Below, piece by piece: positions 26,899 through 35,219 of a stretch of DNA of 64,000 bases. The DNA is from an uncultured Brevibacillus sp. (GTDB lineage Bacteria > Bacillota > Bacilli > Brevibacillales > Brevibacillaceae). Position numbers and translations under genes: made by a program. Positions within the stretch are counted from its first letter, which is position 1. Every line of letters starts with the position of its first letter. Under the pieces are notes generated by a model. That model ran no database searches and was not told the DNA's origin. It was given only the letters and a program-made list of their open reading frames with translations. The stretch spans positions 124,001 through 188,000 of the forward strand of contig NZ_CANMZW010000002.1 of NCBI RefSeq assembly GCF_947502445.1. The letters are read 5' to 3'.

Positions 26899-29322
26899 TT
26901 AGGAGTGATTTTCATCCTCTGAGGCAAGCCCTTGGTCGTCTTCCTCTAGATAGGATTCATCTTGATCTTCATCATGGATTTCCAGTTCGAGATCCATCTC
27001 ATCCAGGTCATCCAGATCCTCTTCCCATTCTTCCTCAATGACATTGTCCAAAAGCGTATCCTCCACTTCCGTTCCCTTTTCACCGATGGCAATCCACTGG
27101 AGGACTCCTGCGCTTTCTTGATCGCCTTCTGAGCGAGTTACTGTAATGATGGCTGACGTACGCTTCGTATATTTTAACGAGGCATAGAAACCTGCTTGAT
27201 TCGTCATCGCTACTATGCAGTAATGTGTATCCGCATAGGGCTGAGATAATCTGACCGTGACATCTGTTGACTGTGTGTTAGCAGCCATCCGAAACGGTAT
27301 AAATCCAAACTGCTGGAGTGTCACTCCCAAATGGCTAGTCGTTTCCACTGGCTGAAATGACAGCTTTTGCGGAGTAACTGAGTTGTCTGCGAGATGATTT
27401 TGCCCGATCGAACCAGGTGCTATCTTGGCCCCGTTCACCGCTCCGTTCGCAATTTTATCCTCAGTAATGGCACGAGTTACGAGATGCTGCGATTCTACAC
27501 TGTTTTCAGCCAAATGCTCCGATGTGATCGAGCCTTTCTTGAGATGAATTCCGGTCAGGGTTCCTTTTACTACATGCTCGCCTCTCACCGATTGCATATC
27601 CAGCTTGGTGGCATCGATGCTTTGCTCTGCAATTTTATCGCGGGTGACGCTGCCCTCTTGCAGCTTCTCCTTGGAAATGGATTTAGGCTGAATATGTTCA
27701 TTTTGCACAGACTGACTGGCAAGATGCGTAGATGTTACCGCTTTGTCAGCAATTTTATCGCTCGTGACAGATGCTTTTCCCAAATGTCTTGTTTTGACCG
27801 CTTCTGTGGCCATTTTTGGGGCTGTAATAACGGAATCAGCCAGCTTGTTAGTCGTGACACTCAGCTCGGTAATTTTGTCCGTTGAAACGGACTCTGGCGC
27901 CAGCTTGGAGGTCGTGACAACATGGTCTGCGAGATGCAGCGTTTGAACAGCGTATTCAATTATATGATTACTGCCTACGAGCCGCTCGGTCAGATGCTGA
28001 TCCTCAATCGATCGTTTGGCTATTTTTTCAGCGCGGACTGCACCATTAGCCAGATGCTTCGCTCCTACACTATCTTCCACGATCTGATGCTCGCCAACAC
28101 TTCGATTTGCAAGCTTTTCTATCGTAACTCCCTTGTCTGCCAATTTGTCCGTTGTGACTTGTTGATTGCCAATTTTCTTCGTCGTTATAGAACCATCCTG
28201 CATATGGCTAGTCAAAATGCTGGATGCCTTAAGGTGCACACTACTGATCGATTCCTTTGCTACTTTTTCTGCTGTTACGCTCGAATGATCCAAGTGTTCT
28301 GTCAAGATCGCATACGGACTGATCTTATCGCTGGTGACCGCTTCTGGATGCAGATGCTGGCTGTAGATCGTTTGAAAAGCAATATGCTGGTCCGTCACAC
28401 TGCCAGGACTCAAATTGTTGCTATCGATGACTTGCTCTGCCAAATGATGATGAAAAATGGCTCCTTCCCGGATGTGCCGAGACTCGATCGCATCTTCATC
28501 AATCTTTGGTGCTGTTACCGCTCCGTCACGCAGTTTGTCATTCGTAACGGCTCCATCTTCGATTTTGACCGAGTTAATCGAATAGTTGGCGAGGTTTCTT
28601 GTCAGGATGCTTCCCATTTTTATTTTATCTGATGTAATCGCCTGATCCTGAATCAACTCACTTGTAATCGCCTGCTCCTGAATGTGCTTGCTCTGGATTG
28701 CTCCTTCGGCAAATTTCATCGAGTCGATCATTTTGTCCGCAAGCTTTTCGGATGTAATGCTATTATTGATTAATTTTTGGCCAGATATGGAATGATCCTG
28801 TATCATATCATTCGTAATTACATTTCTGCCTAAATGCTCGCCATGAATGGAATGGGGTGCGATTTTGTTGGATGTTACACTCCTGTCTGCAAGCTTGCTG
28901 CTATCCACAGCATAATCCTTCAAGAGGACGCCATCGATCGTTCCCGGTTTTATTTTGGAGGAATCAATGGCTCGATTTGCGATTTTTTCTGTGGTTACAG
29001 ATTGATCCGTCAAATCATCGGTGTATACAAACGATTGAACACGATCATCATTGCGCTCTTTAATTACTTTCGAGTACGTTGTCTGGTTGGAGGAAACGGT
29101 TTGCTTTGGGATTTTTTGCAGAGGTGGATAATGCTGGGCCTCCTTCCCTGCATATGAGCTCGATTGCTGTATATTGCCCGAATCCGTCTCTAACAGCTCC
29201 GTTTCCAAATCATGCATCCATTCAACTTCCGGAGGTGATTGCATCAACGGAATTTCAGCCGGGGTCTGTCTGATGGTTTTCCCAAGGTTTTTGTTTAATT
29301 TACGTCGGTTCACATTCGCCAT
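26899..29322 (-). CDS. decapeptide-repeat protein, WIAG-tail type
   Basis: An 807-residue protein in which residues 108-657 are 55 uninterrupted ten-residue repeats with the pattern [SAT]-[VI]-x-[ST]-x-[KH]-[IL]-x-x-x (for example SVTSDKIADK, SITSEHLAEN, AVNGAKIAPG). A fold such as a beta-helix is likely. Residues 1-107 are polar and unstructured. After the repeats a domain of about 90 residues contains LQWIAIGEKG, resembling the WIAG-tail domain of repeat proteins in spore formers. The last 60 residues are highly acidic. There is no signal peptide or membrane helix. It may be a spore surface or inner coat component, but this is inference. It stands alone with its own terminator. Confidence 0.85.
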   Translation of the reverse strand: MANVNRRKLNKNLGKTIRQTPAEIPLMQSPPEVEWMHDLETELLETDSGNIQQSSSYAGKEAQHYPPLQKIPKQTVSSNQTTYSKVIKERNDDRVQSFVYTDDLTDQSVTTEKIANRAIDSSKIKPGTIDGVLLKDYAVDSSKLADRSVTSNKIAPHSIHGEHLGRNVITNDMIQDHSISGQKLINNSITSEKLADKMIDSMKFAEGAIQSKHIQEQAITSELIQDQAITSDKIKMGSILTRNLANYSINSVKIEDGAVTNDKLRDGAVTAPKIDEDAIESRHIREGAIFHHHLAEQVIDSNNLSPGSVTDQHIAFQTIYSQHLHPEAVTSDKISPYAILTEHLDHSSVTAEKVAKESISSVHLKASSILTSHMQDGSITTKKIGNQQVTTDKLADKGVTIEKLANRSVGEHQIVEDSVGAKHLANGAVRAEKIAKRSIEDQHLTERLVGSNHIIEYAVQTLHLADHVVTTSKLAPESVSTDKITELSVTTNKLADSVITAPKMATEAVKTRHLGKASVTSDKIADKAVTSTHLASQSVQNEHIQPKSISKEKLQEGSVTRDKIAEQSIDATKLDMQSVRGEHVVKGTLTGIHLKKGSITSEHLAENSVESQHLVTRAITEDKIANGAVNGAKIAPGSIGQNHLADNSVTPQKLSFQPVETTSHLGVTLQQFGFIPFRMAANTQSTDVTVRLSQPYADTHYCIVAMTNQAGFYASLKYTKRTSAIITVTRSEGDQESAGVLQWIAIGEKGTEVEDTLLDNVIEEEWEEDLDDLDEMDLELEIHDEDQDESYLEEDDQGLASEDENHS

Positions 29323-29482
29323 AGAGTCTCCTTGCCTCCTGATGTCTTTCCCTTATCATTTTGTAGGATATTCATCTGTATAGGCGTTTGGTACCGCCAT
29401 AGGAAAAATGTTTAGCGGACAACGCAAAAAAACCGCAAGCCAGCGCTTCCGCACCAGCCTGCAGTCTACTTGTTAAACCCTA

Positions 29483-30997
29483 TTAGACAGCTACTTCTTC
29501 TTTTTTCGCATGCGTAAGCAATGTGCGGAACTCGTCACCTTGCAGGACTTCTGCCTCCATCAGTGTGTGTAGCCCAGTCTGGAATACAGCATCAAACTGT
29601 TTGAGCAGGGTACGTGTCTGTTCCAGCATATTATCCAGCAGTCGTTCTACCTCATCATGAATACGCGTTTTGTCTACGTATTGCAGATGGACAATCCCCA
29701 GACGGGACATCCCGCTTTGTACAATCTCTTGGGCCATTCCCAGCGCTTGCTCAAAATCGTTTTTAGAGCCTGTACTCCGACCGCCATAGTAAATCTCTTC
29801 GGCGACTGCTCCACCCAGACAAACCATGATTTGCTTTTCCATCGCTTCCTTGGTGTACAAGTAACGGTCTTCCATTGGATTTTGGCGGACATATCCGAGT
29901 GCTTTGCCACGAGGACTAAGTGTAACCTGAGATACAGAACCAGGACGAACCATTTCGCTTGCGATGGCATGACCCAGCTCATGCAAAGCGACACGCTTCT
30001 TCTCTTCCTCGGACGCTTCCCGGTCTACCTTTTCCCCGAGCATAACCTTGTCTACGGCATAGGCAAAGTGCTTCGCTTCGATCTTCTCACAAGCGTCCCG
30101 CATCGCATAAATCGCAGCTTCATTGGCTACACTCTCCAGCTGGGCGCCTGAGAATCCGAATGTCTCCTGAGCTACTTTTTCCAAGGTAACATCAGAGCCA
30201 AGCGGCTTGTTGGCTGTGTGAATCGTCAAAATCTGTTCACGTGCCGGCTTATCCGGCAAATCTACAATAATGTGTCGGTCAAAGCGACCTGGGCGAAGCA
30301 GCGCAGCATCCAGCATATCTTTGCGGTTAGTAGCTGCCATTACAAGGACTCGCGGCTTGTCACTCGTTGCCACGCCATCCATTTCAGTCAACAGCTGGTT
30401 CAACGTTTGATCGTATTCGCGCTGCTGCTGACCATCCCGTTTTCCACCGATTACGTCAATCTCATCAATAAAAATAATCGCACTATCCTGATTGTTTTTT
30501 TCTGCCATGGTTTTCGCTTCTTTAAACAGCTCACGCACTCGTTGTGCCCCAACCCCTACATACATCTCCACGAACTGCGATCCAGACGCTGCTACAAAAG
30601 CTGAATTCGTGTAATTCGCTGCTGCCTTTGCCATCAACGTCTTTCCTGTACCTGGGGGCCCTGTCAAAAGCACACCTTTTATGGGGCGAATGCCATATTG
30701 CGCAATTTTATCTTTGTAGACGAGAAAATCGAGCGCTTCTTTTAACTCCTTTTTCGCGCGCTCTTGGCCACCGATGTCAGCGAACTGTACATCCGATTTG
30801 GGAATCTCGTGTTTGTTTTGCTTTCGTTTCCCGCCGAGTGCGACGTTGCCACCCCGGCCTCCCTGCTGTCTTATAACCATGAAGTAAATGGCGCCAAGCA
30901 CCAGGGCAAAGAGCAGGAAGGGAGTAATGTTCACACCTAGAAACATCAAGAAAATCAGGACTCCGGGAACGACGCCGATCAGTAATTCTTTACCCAC
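29483..30997 (-). CDS. short FtsH-like membrane AAA+ metalloprotease
   Basis: A 504-residue ATP-dependent zinc protease. Two N-terminal helices (about 5-42) are joined by only a few residues, so the extracytoplasmic domain of canonical FtsH (about 640 residues) is missing. Walker A GPPGTGKT is at 113-120, Walker B IIFIDEID near 175-182, the second region of homology ATNRKDMLDAALLRPGRFD near 222-240, HELGH at 339-343 and the third zinc ligand D414 in SKNDFEQA, so both activities look intact. It starts with a GTG at 30997 inside the preceding gene's end, implying coupling. It is probably a second FtsH paralogue; substrates are unknown. Confidence 0.88.
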   Translation of the reverse strand: MGKELLIGVVPGVLIFLMFLGVNITPFLLFALVLGAIYFMVIRQQGGRGGNVALGGKRKQNKHEIPKSDVQFADIGGQERAKKELKEALDFLVYKDKIAQYGIRPIKGVLLTGPPGTGKTLMAKAAANYTNSAFVAASGSQFVEMYVGVGAQRVRELFKEAKTMAEKNNQDSAIIFIDEIDVIGGKRDGQQQREYDQTLNQLLTEMDGVATSDKPRVLVMAATNRKDMLDAALLRPGRFDRHIIVDLPDKPAREQILTIHTANKPLGSDVTLEKVAQETFGFSGAQLESVANEAAIYAMRDACEKIEAKHFAYAVDKVMLGEKVDREASEEEKKRVALHELGHAIASEMVRPGSVSQVTLSPRGKALGYVRQNPMEDRYLYTKEAMEKQIMVCLGGAVAEEIYYGGRSTGSKNDFEQALGMAQEIVQSGMSRLGIVHLQYVDKTRIHDEVERLLDNMLEQTRTLLKQFDAVFQTGLHTLMEAEVLQGDEFRTLLTHAKKEEVAV

Positions 30998-31517
30998 GAG
31001 CCGTCACCTCTTTTTCCTTGGAACGGGGTACGATCGTATAAAAATCCTCCGTTCCTTTTTTCATGTAAACATAAATATTGGCATCATCCATGAGCGCAGT
31101 CGCTTCATCCAGCTTGTTATCCGCTTTCCATTCCGACACCATTTGCGGAATACGGCTGTATTGGTGCAAATCAATCGCTTCTGTAAACAAAAACTGTCCA
31201 TTTTTCCAAACGTCGTCCATCGCTTGTGATTGGTTCACCACACGAATCGCGACTTCTTTATCACCAGCAAGCTTGGATGTATTCGCTAGCAGCTCACGAT
31301 ATTCTTGTGGAAAGTTTTTCGGTTTTGTAACCTTCAAATCTATCTCAATCTTGTCTTTCCCTATAATCAATTGATCCAGCGTGGCTGAATGAATCTGACC
31401 TACCTCTGTACGGATCGGTTCTTCGATCTCCATCTTTTGATACAAGAACCATCCACCGAACAGGAGTACCAGTGACGCCAGCAAGGACAAGCCTATTGCA
31501 CTTTTTTTCAACTGCAC
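30990..31517 (-). CDS. single-span membrane protein coupled to the FtsH-like protease
   Basis: A 175-residue protein with an N-terminal anchor (about 7-27) and an outside domain of about 145 residues rich in charged residues. No motif is recognisable. Its stop overlaps the protease GTG by 8 bases, which suggests the two are made together. Since the protease lacks its own extracytoplasmic domain, this protein may supply that part, as an adaptor or regulator in trans. That is inference from gene order. Confidence 0.75.
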   Translation of the reverse strand: MQLKKSAIGLSLLASLVLLFGGWFLYQKMEIEEPIRTEVGQIHSATLDQLIIGKDKIEIDLKVTKPKNFPQEYRELLANTSKLAGDKEVAIRVVNQSQAMDDVWKNGQFLFTEAIDLHQYSRIPQMVSEWKADNKLDEATALMDDANIYVYMKKGTEDFYTIVPRSKEKEVTARG

Positions 31518-31627
31518 AGCTACTCCCCCTATGTCATGTTTTCTCGTTCTTGTTTCTCTCTCTTCAACGAAACCAGTATATCATATGAGTATATCAATTT
31601 TTTATACAGATATTGGCTCAAATGCCA

Positions 31628-31661
31628 AACAGACCTCTTCCCACTAGGGAAAAGGTCTGTT
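31628..31661 (-). terminator. hairpin after tseB
   Basis: A 15-bp stem (31628-31642 with 31647-31661; one G-T pair) lies 12 bases past the tseB stop. The tail TTTGGCATTTG is weak for a terminator. Confidence 0.55.
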
Positions 31662-31672
31662 CAGAGCGACGA

Positions 31673-32155
31673 TTATGGGGTTGGAGATAGCGTGTAAGCT
31701 GTAATCAGAGCCCCGCTAAAAAGATCGTAATGAAGGTAATGAAATCGTCCATCCTGATCTTTGACGGTTACTTCCCAAAACCGCTTCTCTGCGTCCAATC
31801 CCGGAACGATATGCCTGATTTCACTATTGGGGAAGCTCTTTTGCACAGCTGCTTCTACATTTTTCCTAGGAACTGCCCGTTCCATACTATCAAACGCTGC
31901 CGTTTTATCTGTCAGCCAAGCGACAACTGAAGTACCAGCTTTATTTTTACCCAAAACTACGGCATAGCTTTCTTTGCCACGATACTCATCTATGGATTCA
32001 ATCTCGGTGATCGTGGTTCGATCTTGGACCCATTGACGAACAACCTCATCAAAAGCTTGTCTTTCCCCCGCAACAGAGGAAGTCAAATGGTACGCAAATC
32101 CCGCTCCTGTAAGCAGGATGACAGCGATTATTCCCACAACAATTCTTGCAAACAC
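31673..32155 (-). CDS. tseB: cell-wall regulator TseB/YpmB-like protein
   Basis: A 160-residue membrane-anchored protein of the TseB (YpmB) family, in which B. subtilis TseB modulates class A penicillin-binding protein activity in cell-wall elongation. One N-terminal helix (about 4-24) precedes two PepSY-like repeats on the outer face; the second contains RFWEVTVKDQDGRFHYLHYD followed by FSGALI, typical of the fold. Its location upstream of asnS matches B. subtilis ypmB. It is separated from the next upstream gene by 29 bases and so is probably co-transcribed with it. Confidence 0.8.
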   Translation of the reverse strand: MFARIVVGIIAVILLTGAGFAYHLTSSVAGERQAFDEVVRQWVQDRTTITEIESIDEYRGKESYAVVLGKNKAGTSVVAWLTDKTAAFDSMERAVPRKNVEAAVQKSFPNSEIRHIVPGLDAEKRFWEVTVKDQDGRFHYLHYDLFSGALITAYTLSPTP

Positions 32156-32184
32156 TGCTAAATTACTCCTTTATTTGCTTGACC

Positions 32185-32901
32185 TTATAATCGGAAACGG
32201 AGCTGTTGTTGCTTTACTCCCGTTGCCGTCTGCATGCGCAGTTCCAGCTCCAGCTGCCGAATTTGCTGGGATTCGGAATCATACCAGAGCTGATAATCAA
32301 CGCCAATTCCTTTCGCTACATCTGCCGGCAAATCATTCATGGGGAAAGACGGTCCAAGCCACATCGACAGCAGCGAGGTCACCTCATGTGCAGGTACAGA
32401 CAAACGATATCCATGCAAGCCTTGCCCACCGGGATCTTGAATGCTTTTTGCCTTCACCGATTGCAATACCCCTTTGATCAAGGTTGCATGCTCATAGGGC
32501 GTGAAAAGAGCATACGGCAGTGATGCATCATTTTGAATCTGTCCATCAATTTGAATAGCGATTTGCTGCTGCGCATCGCGTGACATCTCAAATTTGTGGC
32601 CGCCAACTTCTCCATTCAGCTCAAAACGTTCATGCTGATATTGTCCATGTAAAGCACTGTCCTGCATATAAACAATGAAAGAACGCTCCTCATCTTGTGT
32701 CAATTGATCCAAGAGCTCTGACAATGCCACAGGATTGCGATCTCCCTCTATTGCCTGATCAGACGATGCTGTTGTATCTGTCCCCATTTTGTTGCCGAGC
32801 GCCCCGAGTGTACTCCCGATGAGGAATAGCCCAATAAAAATAGGAATGAGCCACCACATCTGTTTGGGCCTTATATACACATACCGTTCCCCCTGTCCCA
32901 T
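32185..32901 (-). CDS. membrane-anchored protein of unknown function
   Basis: A 238-residue protein with a short cytoplasmic start, one helix (about 14-36) and an outside domain of roughly 200 residues. The domain has alternating strands and a late PADVAKGIGVDYQLWYDSE segment reminiscent of beta-rich LolA/LppX-like folds, but I cannot assign it. The start follows a weak GGAGCG-like sequence in a divergent region with the small plus-strand gene. It is probably co-transcribed with tseB. Confidence 0.75.
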   Translation of the reverse strand: MGQGERYVYIRPKQMWWLIPIFIGLFLIGSTLGALGNKMGTDTTASSDQAIEGDRNPVALSELLDQLTQDEERSFIVYMQDSALHGQYQHERFELNGEVGGHKFEMSRDAQQQIAIQIDGQIQNDASLPYALFTPYEHATLIKGVLQSVKAKSIQDPGGQGLHGYRLSVPAHEVTSLLSMWLGPSFPMNDLPADVAKGIGVDYQLWYDSESQQIRQLELELRMQTATGVKQQQLRFRL

Positions 32902-32962
32902 TTTTGTCTCTAGCCTATGCTATACGGAAAGGTTTTAGAACGGCACGGAAAACTTGCTAATC

Positions 32963-32990
32963 ATAGCATGGTGATGGTCGGTCATACTAC
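32963..32990 (+). promoter_or_regulatory. possible sporulation promoter for the small plus-strand gene
   Basis: ATA-N17-CATACTAC resembles the SigE consensus (ATA, 16-18 bases, CATACANT), with two -10 mismatches. A transcript starting near 32997 would reach the AGGAGGTGA ribosome site almost at once. This is a tentative call. Confidence 0.3.
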
Positions 32991-33015
32991 CTATACACCC
33001 CGAGGAGGTGAGCGC

Positions 33016-33177
33016 GTGAAATGGTCGCAACAACCCCCCTCTCCTGACATACTAGGGTTTCTGTTACAGGAATACCGCGTCTCCTGGGCAGGTTTGTCCT
33101 CACCACTGCGTCGATTGTCGCACACACCCACACTACATTTTCGCCATCATTCCCTGACAGAACTATGGCGAAAATGA
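33016..33177 (+). CDS. small 53-residue protein, candidate
   Basis: One of the few plus-strand genes. A GTG at 33016 stands 7 bases from a near-perfect AGGAGGTGA (33003-33011) and opens 53 codons to TGA at 33177. The product is basic (about nine His/Arg in the second half) with no membrane helix. A plus-strand terminator with a T5 tail follows at 33232-33261, and a SigE-like promoter lies upstream, so three independent signals support transcription and translation. I recognise no homologue. It is divergent from the 32185-32901 gene and convergent with mtaD. Confidence 0.45.
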   Translation: MKWSQQPPSPDILGFLLQEYRVSWAGLSSPLRRLSHTPTLHFRHHSLTELWRK

Positions 33178-33231
33178 GCGAACGACCCGAGTAATACCCA
33201 AATTCCCCTACCTACACCTTATTTTCTTTTA

Positions 33232-33261
33232 CTCCTGTCCACACCTGACAGGAGCCTTTTT
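33232..33261 (+). terminator. plus-strand intrinsic terminator after the small gene
   Basis: CTCCTGTC (33232-33239) pairs with GACAGGAG (33247-33254), followed by CCTTTTT on the plus strand. The minus-strand tail is TAAAAG, so it acts mainly for plus-strand transcripts. It overlaps the mtaD stop. Confidence 0.75.
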
Positions 33262-34564
33262 ACCGTTTTAACGATTGGAATACGCGATTTGCTTCGTAAA
33301 TAGCACGTTCTTCATCAATCGTCAACAGCTTATGGTTACGCATGAGGAACTTACCTGCTACAATCGTATCTTTTACATCTCGTCCATTGGCAGCGTACAC
33401 CACGTGTGAAATGGGTTCATGTGCTGGGTGGAAATGGGCTTGGTGACTATCGAGAACGATGATGTCTGCCTGCTTGCCCACTTCGAGCGAGCCGAGTGTA
33501 TCAGCCTGGAACACGCCATCTGCACCATAACGGGTAGCCATGCGCAGAGCTTCTTCGGCTGGCACTGCTACCGGATCGTTGTTCACGCCTTTATGCAGAA
33601 TCGCAGCCAGCTTCAATTCTTCAAACAAATTGAGGTTGTTATTGCTTGCAGAGCTGTCTGTTCCCAAGGAAACACTTACGCCCTTTGCCAGCATTTTTGG
33701 TACAGGGGCAACCCCGCTCGCCAGCTTCAGATTGCTGACAACATTATGGGAAACCTTCACGTTATATTTTGCCATGATGTCGATCTCTTCATCCGTCAAA
33801 TGTACGGCGTGCGCAACCAGGGTCGGACGTGCAAACATACCCAGCTTTTCCAGATGAGCAACTGGTCGCAGGCCGTAATCTTTTTCATTTTGTCCCACTT
33901 CCCAAGCTGTTTCCGACATATGAATGTGGAGAGGCAGGGACAGCTCATCTGCCTTTTCGATGATTTGGGTGATGAATTCTGGAGAGCATGTGTATGGCGC
34001 ATGGGGTGCCATCATGACGGTAATACGACCATCTGCCTGGTTATGCCATTCCTTCGCAAACAAGGTAGCATCCTTCAACTTGGTTTGACGTTCTTCCTCT
34101 GAGCAAAGACCAATCATACCGCGGCACAGACGTGCACGCATACCGGATGCTTCTACGGCCTTTGCCACCTCGTCCATATGATCGTACATGTCGACGAATG
34201 TGGTGGTACCTGTGCGAATCATCTCAATCAGAGACAGTTGTGTGCCCCATTTTACGGAGTTGCCAGTAAATTGAGCTTCCAATGGCCACATTTTGTCTTC
34301 CAGCCATTGCTGCAACGGGAGATCATCCGCATAGCCGCGTAGCAAGGACATACCTGCGTGTCCGTGTGTATTAATCAGACCTGGCAGGATGAAATCTCCT
34401 TTTTGATCGATGACTTCATCGTAGCCAGCGTCAGACAGATCTTCTGGAGTCGGTCCTACATAAGTAATCTTGTTGCCTTCAAAAGCAACAGCGCCATCAT
34501 GGATGACTTCGTTTTGGTCATTTGCTGTGATGACAGTTGCATGAATGAGGATCGTTTTTTTCAT
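33260..34564 (-). CDS. mtaD: 5-methylthioadenosine/S-adenosylhomocysteine deaminase
   Basis: An amidohydrolase of 434 residues in the MtaD/SAH deaminase group, converting SAH to S-inosylhomocysteine and 5'-methylthioadenosine to 5'-methylthioinosine. Metal ligands are H67 and H69 in INTHGHAGMSLLRG, with HIHMSETAWEV near 215 and the late LGTDSSASNNNLNLFEEL aspartate near 300; the substrate-binding WLEDKMWPLE follows the first motif. It starts 16 bases after rex and is probably in the same operon. In some species the same fold is annotated as chlorohydrolase or guanine deaminase, but the WLEDKMWP signature favours MtaD. Confidence 0.9.
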   Translation of the reverse strand: MKKTILIHATVITANDQNEVIHDGAVAFEGNKITYVGPTPEDLSDAGYDEVIDQKGDFILPGLINTHGHAGMSLLRGYADDLPLQQWLEDKMWPLEAQFTGNSVKWGTQLSLIEMIRTGTTTFVDMYDHMDEVAKAVEASGMRARLCRGMIGLCSEEERQTKLKDATLFAKEWHNQADGRITVMMAPHAPYTCSPEFITQIIEKADELSLPLHIHMSETAWEVGQNEKDYGLRPVAHLEKLGMFARPTLVAHAVHLTDEEIDIMAKYNVKVSHNVVSNLKLASGVAPVPKMLAKGVSVSLGTDSSASNNNLNLFEELKLAAILHKGVNNDPVAVPAEEALRMATRYGADGVFQADTLGSLEVGKQADIIVLDSHQAHFHPAHEPISHVVYAANGRDVKDTIVAGKFLMRNHKLLTIDEERAIYEANRVFQSLKR

Positions 34565-34580
34565 GAGTACACTCCGTTCT

Positions 34581-35204
34581 CTACGTTAAATAATAGGCCA
34601 AGCTTTGCAGATTGGAAGTCACATCTGCGTAGTGGATTCTTACATCCTTGGGTGCTCGGATCGTCGTCGGTGCAAAATTCAGGATGCCTTTGATCCCCGC
34701 TTGAGTCAACAGATCACATACGGATTGCGCAGCTGGCGCCGGTACAGTAATAATCGCCAGCTTGATTTGCTTTGCAGCAATGGTTTCTGCCAGCTCATCC
34801 AACGGCTGAATGGATAGACCAGCGAGCTCATTCCCTACCTTTTTGGGATTGCTGTCAAAAATAGCCGCAATCCGCATGTTATCTTTCAAATAAGCGTTAT
34901 AGTTGCTGATGGCGTGTCCTAAATTTCCGGCCCCTACGAGTGCAACTCTGATTTCATCGGTCAATTTCAAGATTTGCCGGATCTTCTCCACCAAGTAATT
35001 TACATCATAGCCAATACCTTTTTTCCCGAAATCACCAAATGCAGCCAGGTCTTTTCGGATTTGGGCGGGATTTACATCGAGATTCCTGCCCATCTGCTGG
35101 GAAGAAACGGTTGTCACCTCGACTTGCTGTAAATAACTGAGGTAACGCAGATAAATCGGCAGGCGGCGGACGACCGCTTCCGAAATCTTTTCGTGTTTCG
35201 CCAC
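34581..35204 (-). CDS. rex: redox-sensing transcriptional repressor Rex
   Basis: A 207-residue dimeric repressor that senses the NADH/NAD+ ratio and controls fermentation and respiratory genes. It begins with a GTG at 35204. The N-terminal winged helix (about 1-80; VVRRLPIYLRYLSYL then LDVNPAQIRKDLAAFGDFG) is followed by a Rossmann domain with GAGNLGHAISNY near 92 and a domain-swap C-terminal helix. A classic Rex operator (TTGTGAA-N4-TTCACAA) was not found near the qcr promoter in this window, so direct targets here are not shown. Confidence 0.95.
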   Translation of the reverse strand: MAKHEKISEAVVRRLPIYLRYLSYLQQVEVTTVSSQQMGRNLDVNPAQIRKDLAAFGDFGKKGIGYDVNYLVEKIRQILKLTDEIRVALVGAGNLGHAISNYNAYLKDNMRIAAIFDSNPKKVGNELAGLSIQPLDELAETIAAKQIKLAIITVPAPAAQSVCDLLTQAGIKGILNFAPTTIRAPKDVRIHYADVTSNLQSLAYYLT

Positions 35205-35219
35205 GTTCGGTCTTCCCCC

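Noticed and set aside
27394-28632. Long plus-strand frames opposite the decapeptide-repeat gene
   Set aside because: They mirror the repetitive codon pattern of the minus-strand gene, lack a Shine-Dalgarno and show no family motif.
27000-29000. CRISPR-like or tandem DNA repeats
   Set aside because: The periodicity is 30 bases with divergent sequence and keeps an open frame; it is the coding sequence of decapeptide repeats, not a CRISPR array.
29400-29470. Terminator of the FtsH-like gene
   Set aside because: A GC-rich stretch followed by T7 is present but I could not pair convincing arms, so no terminator is called.
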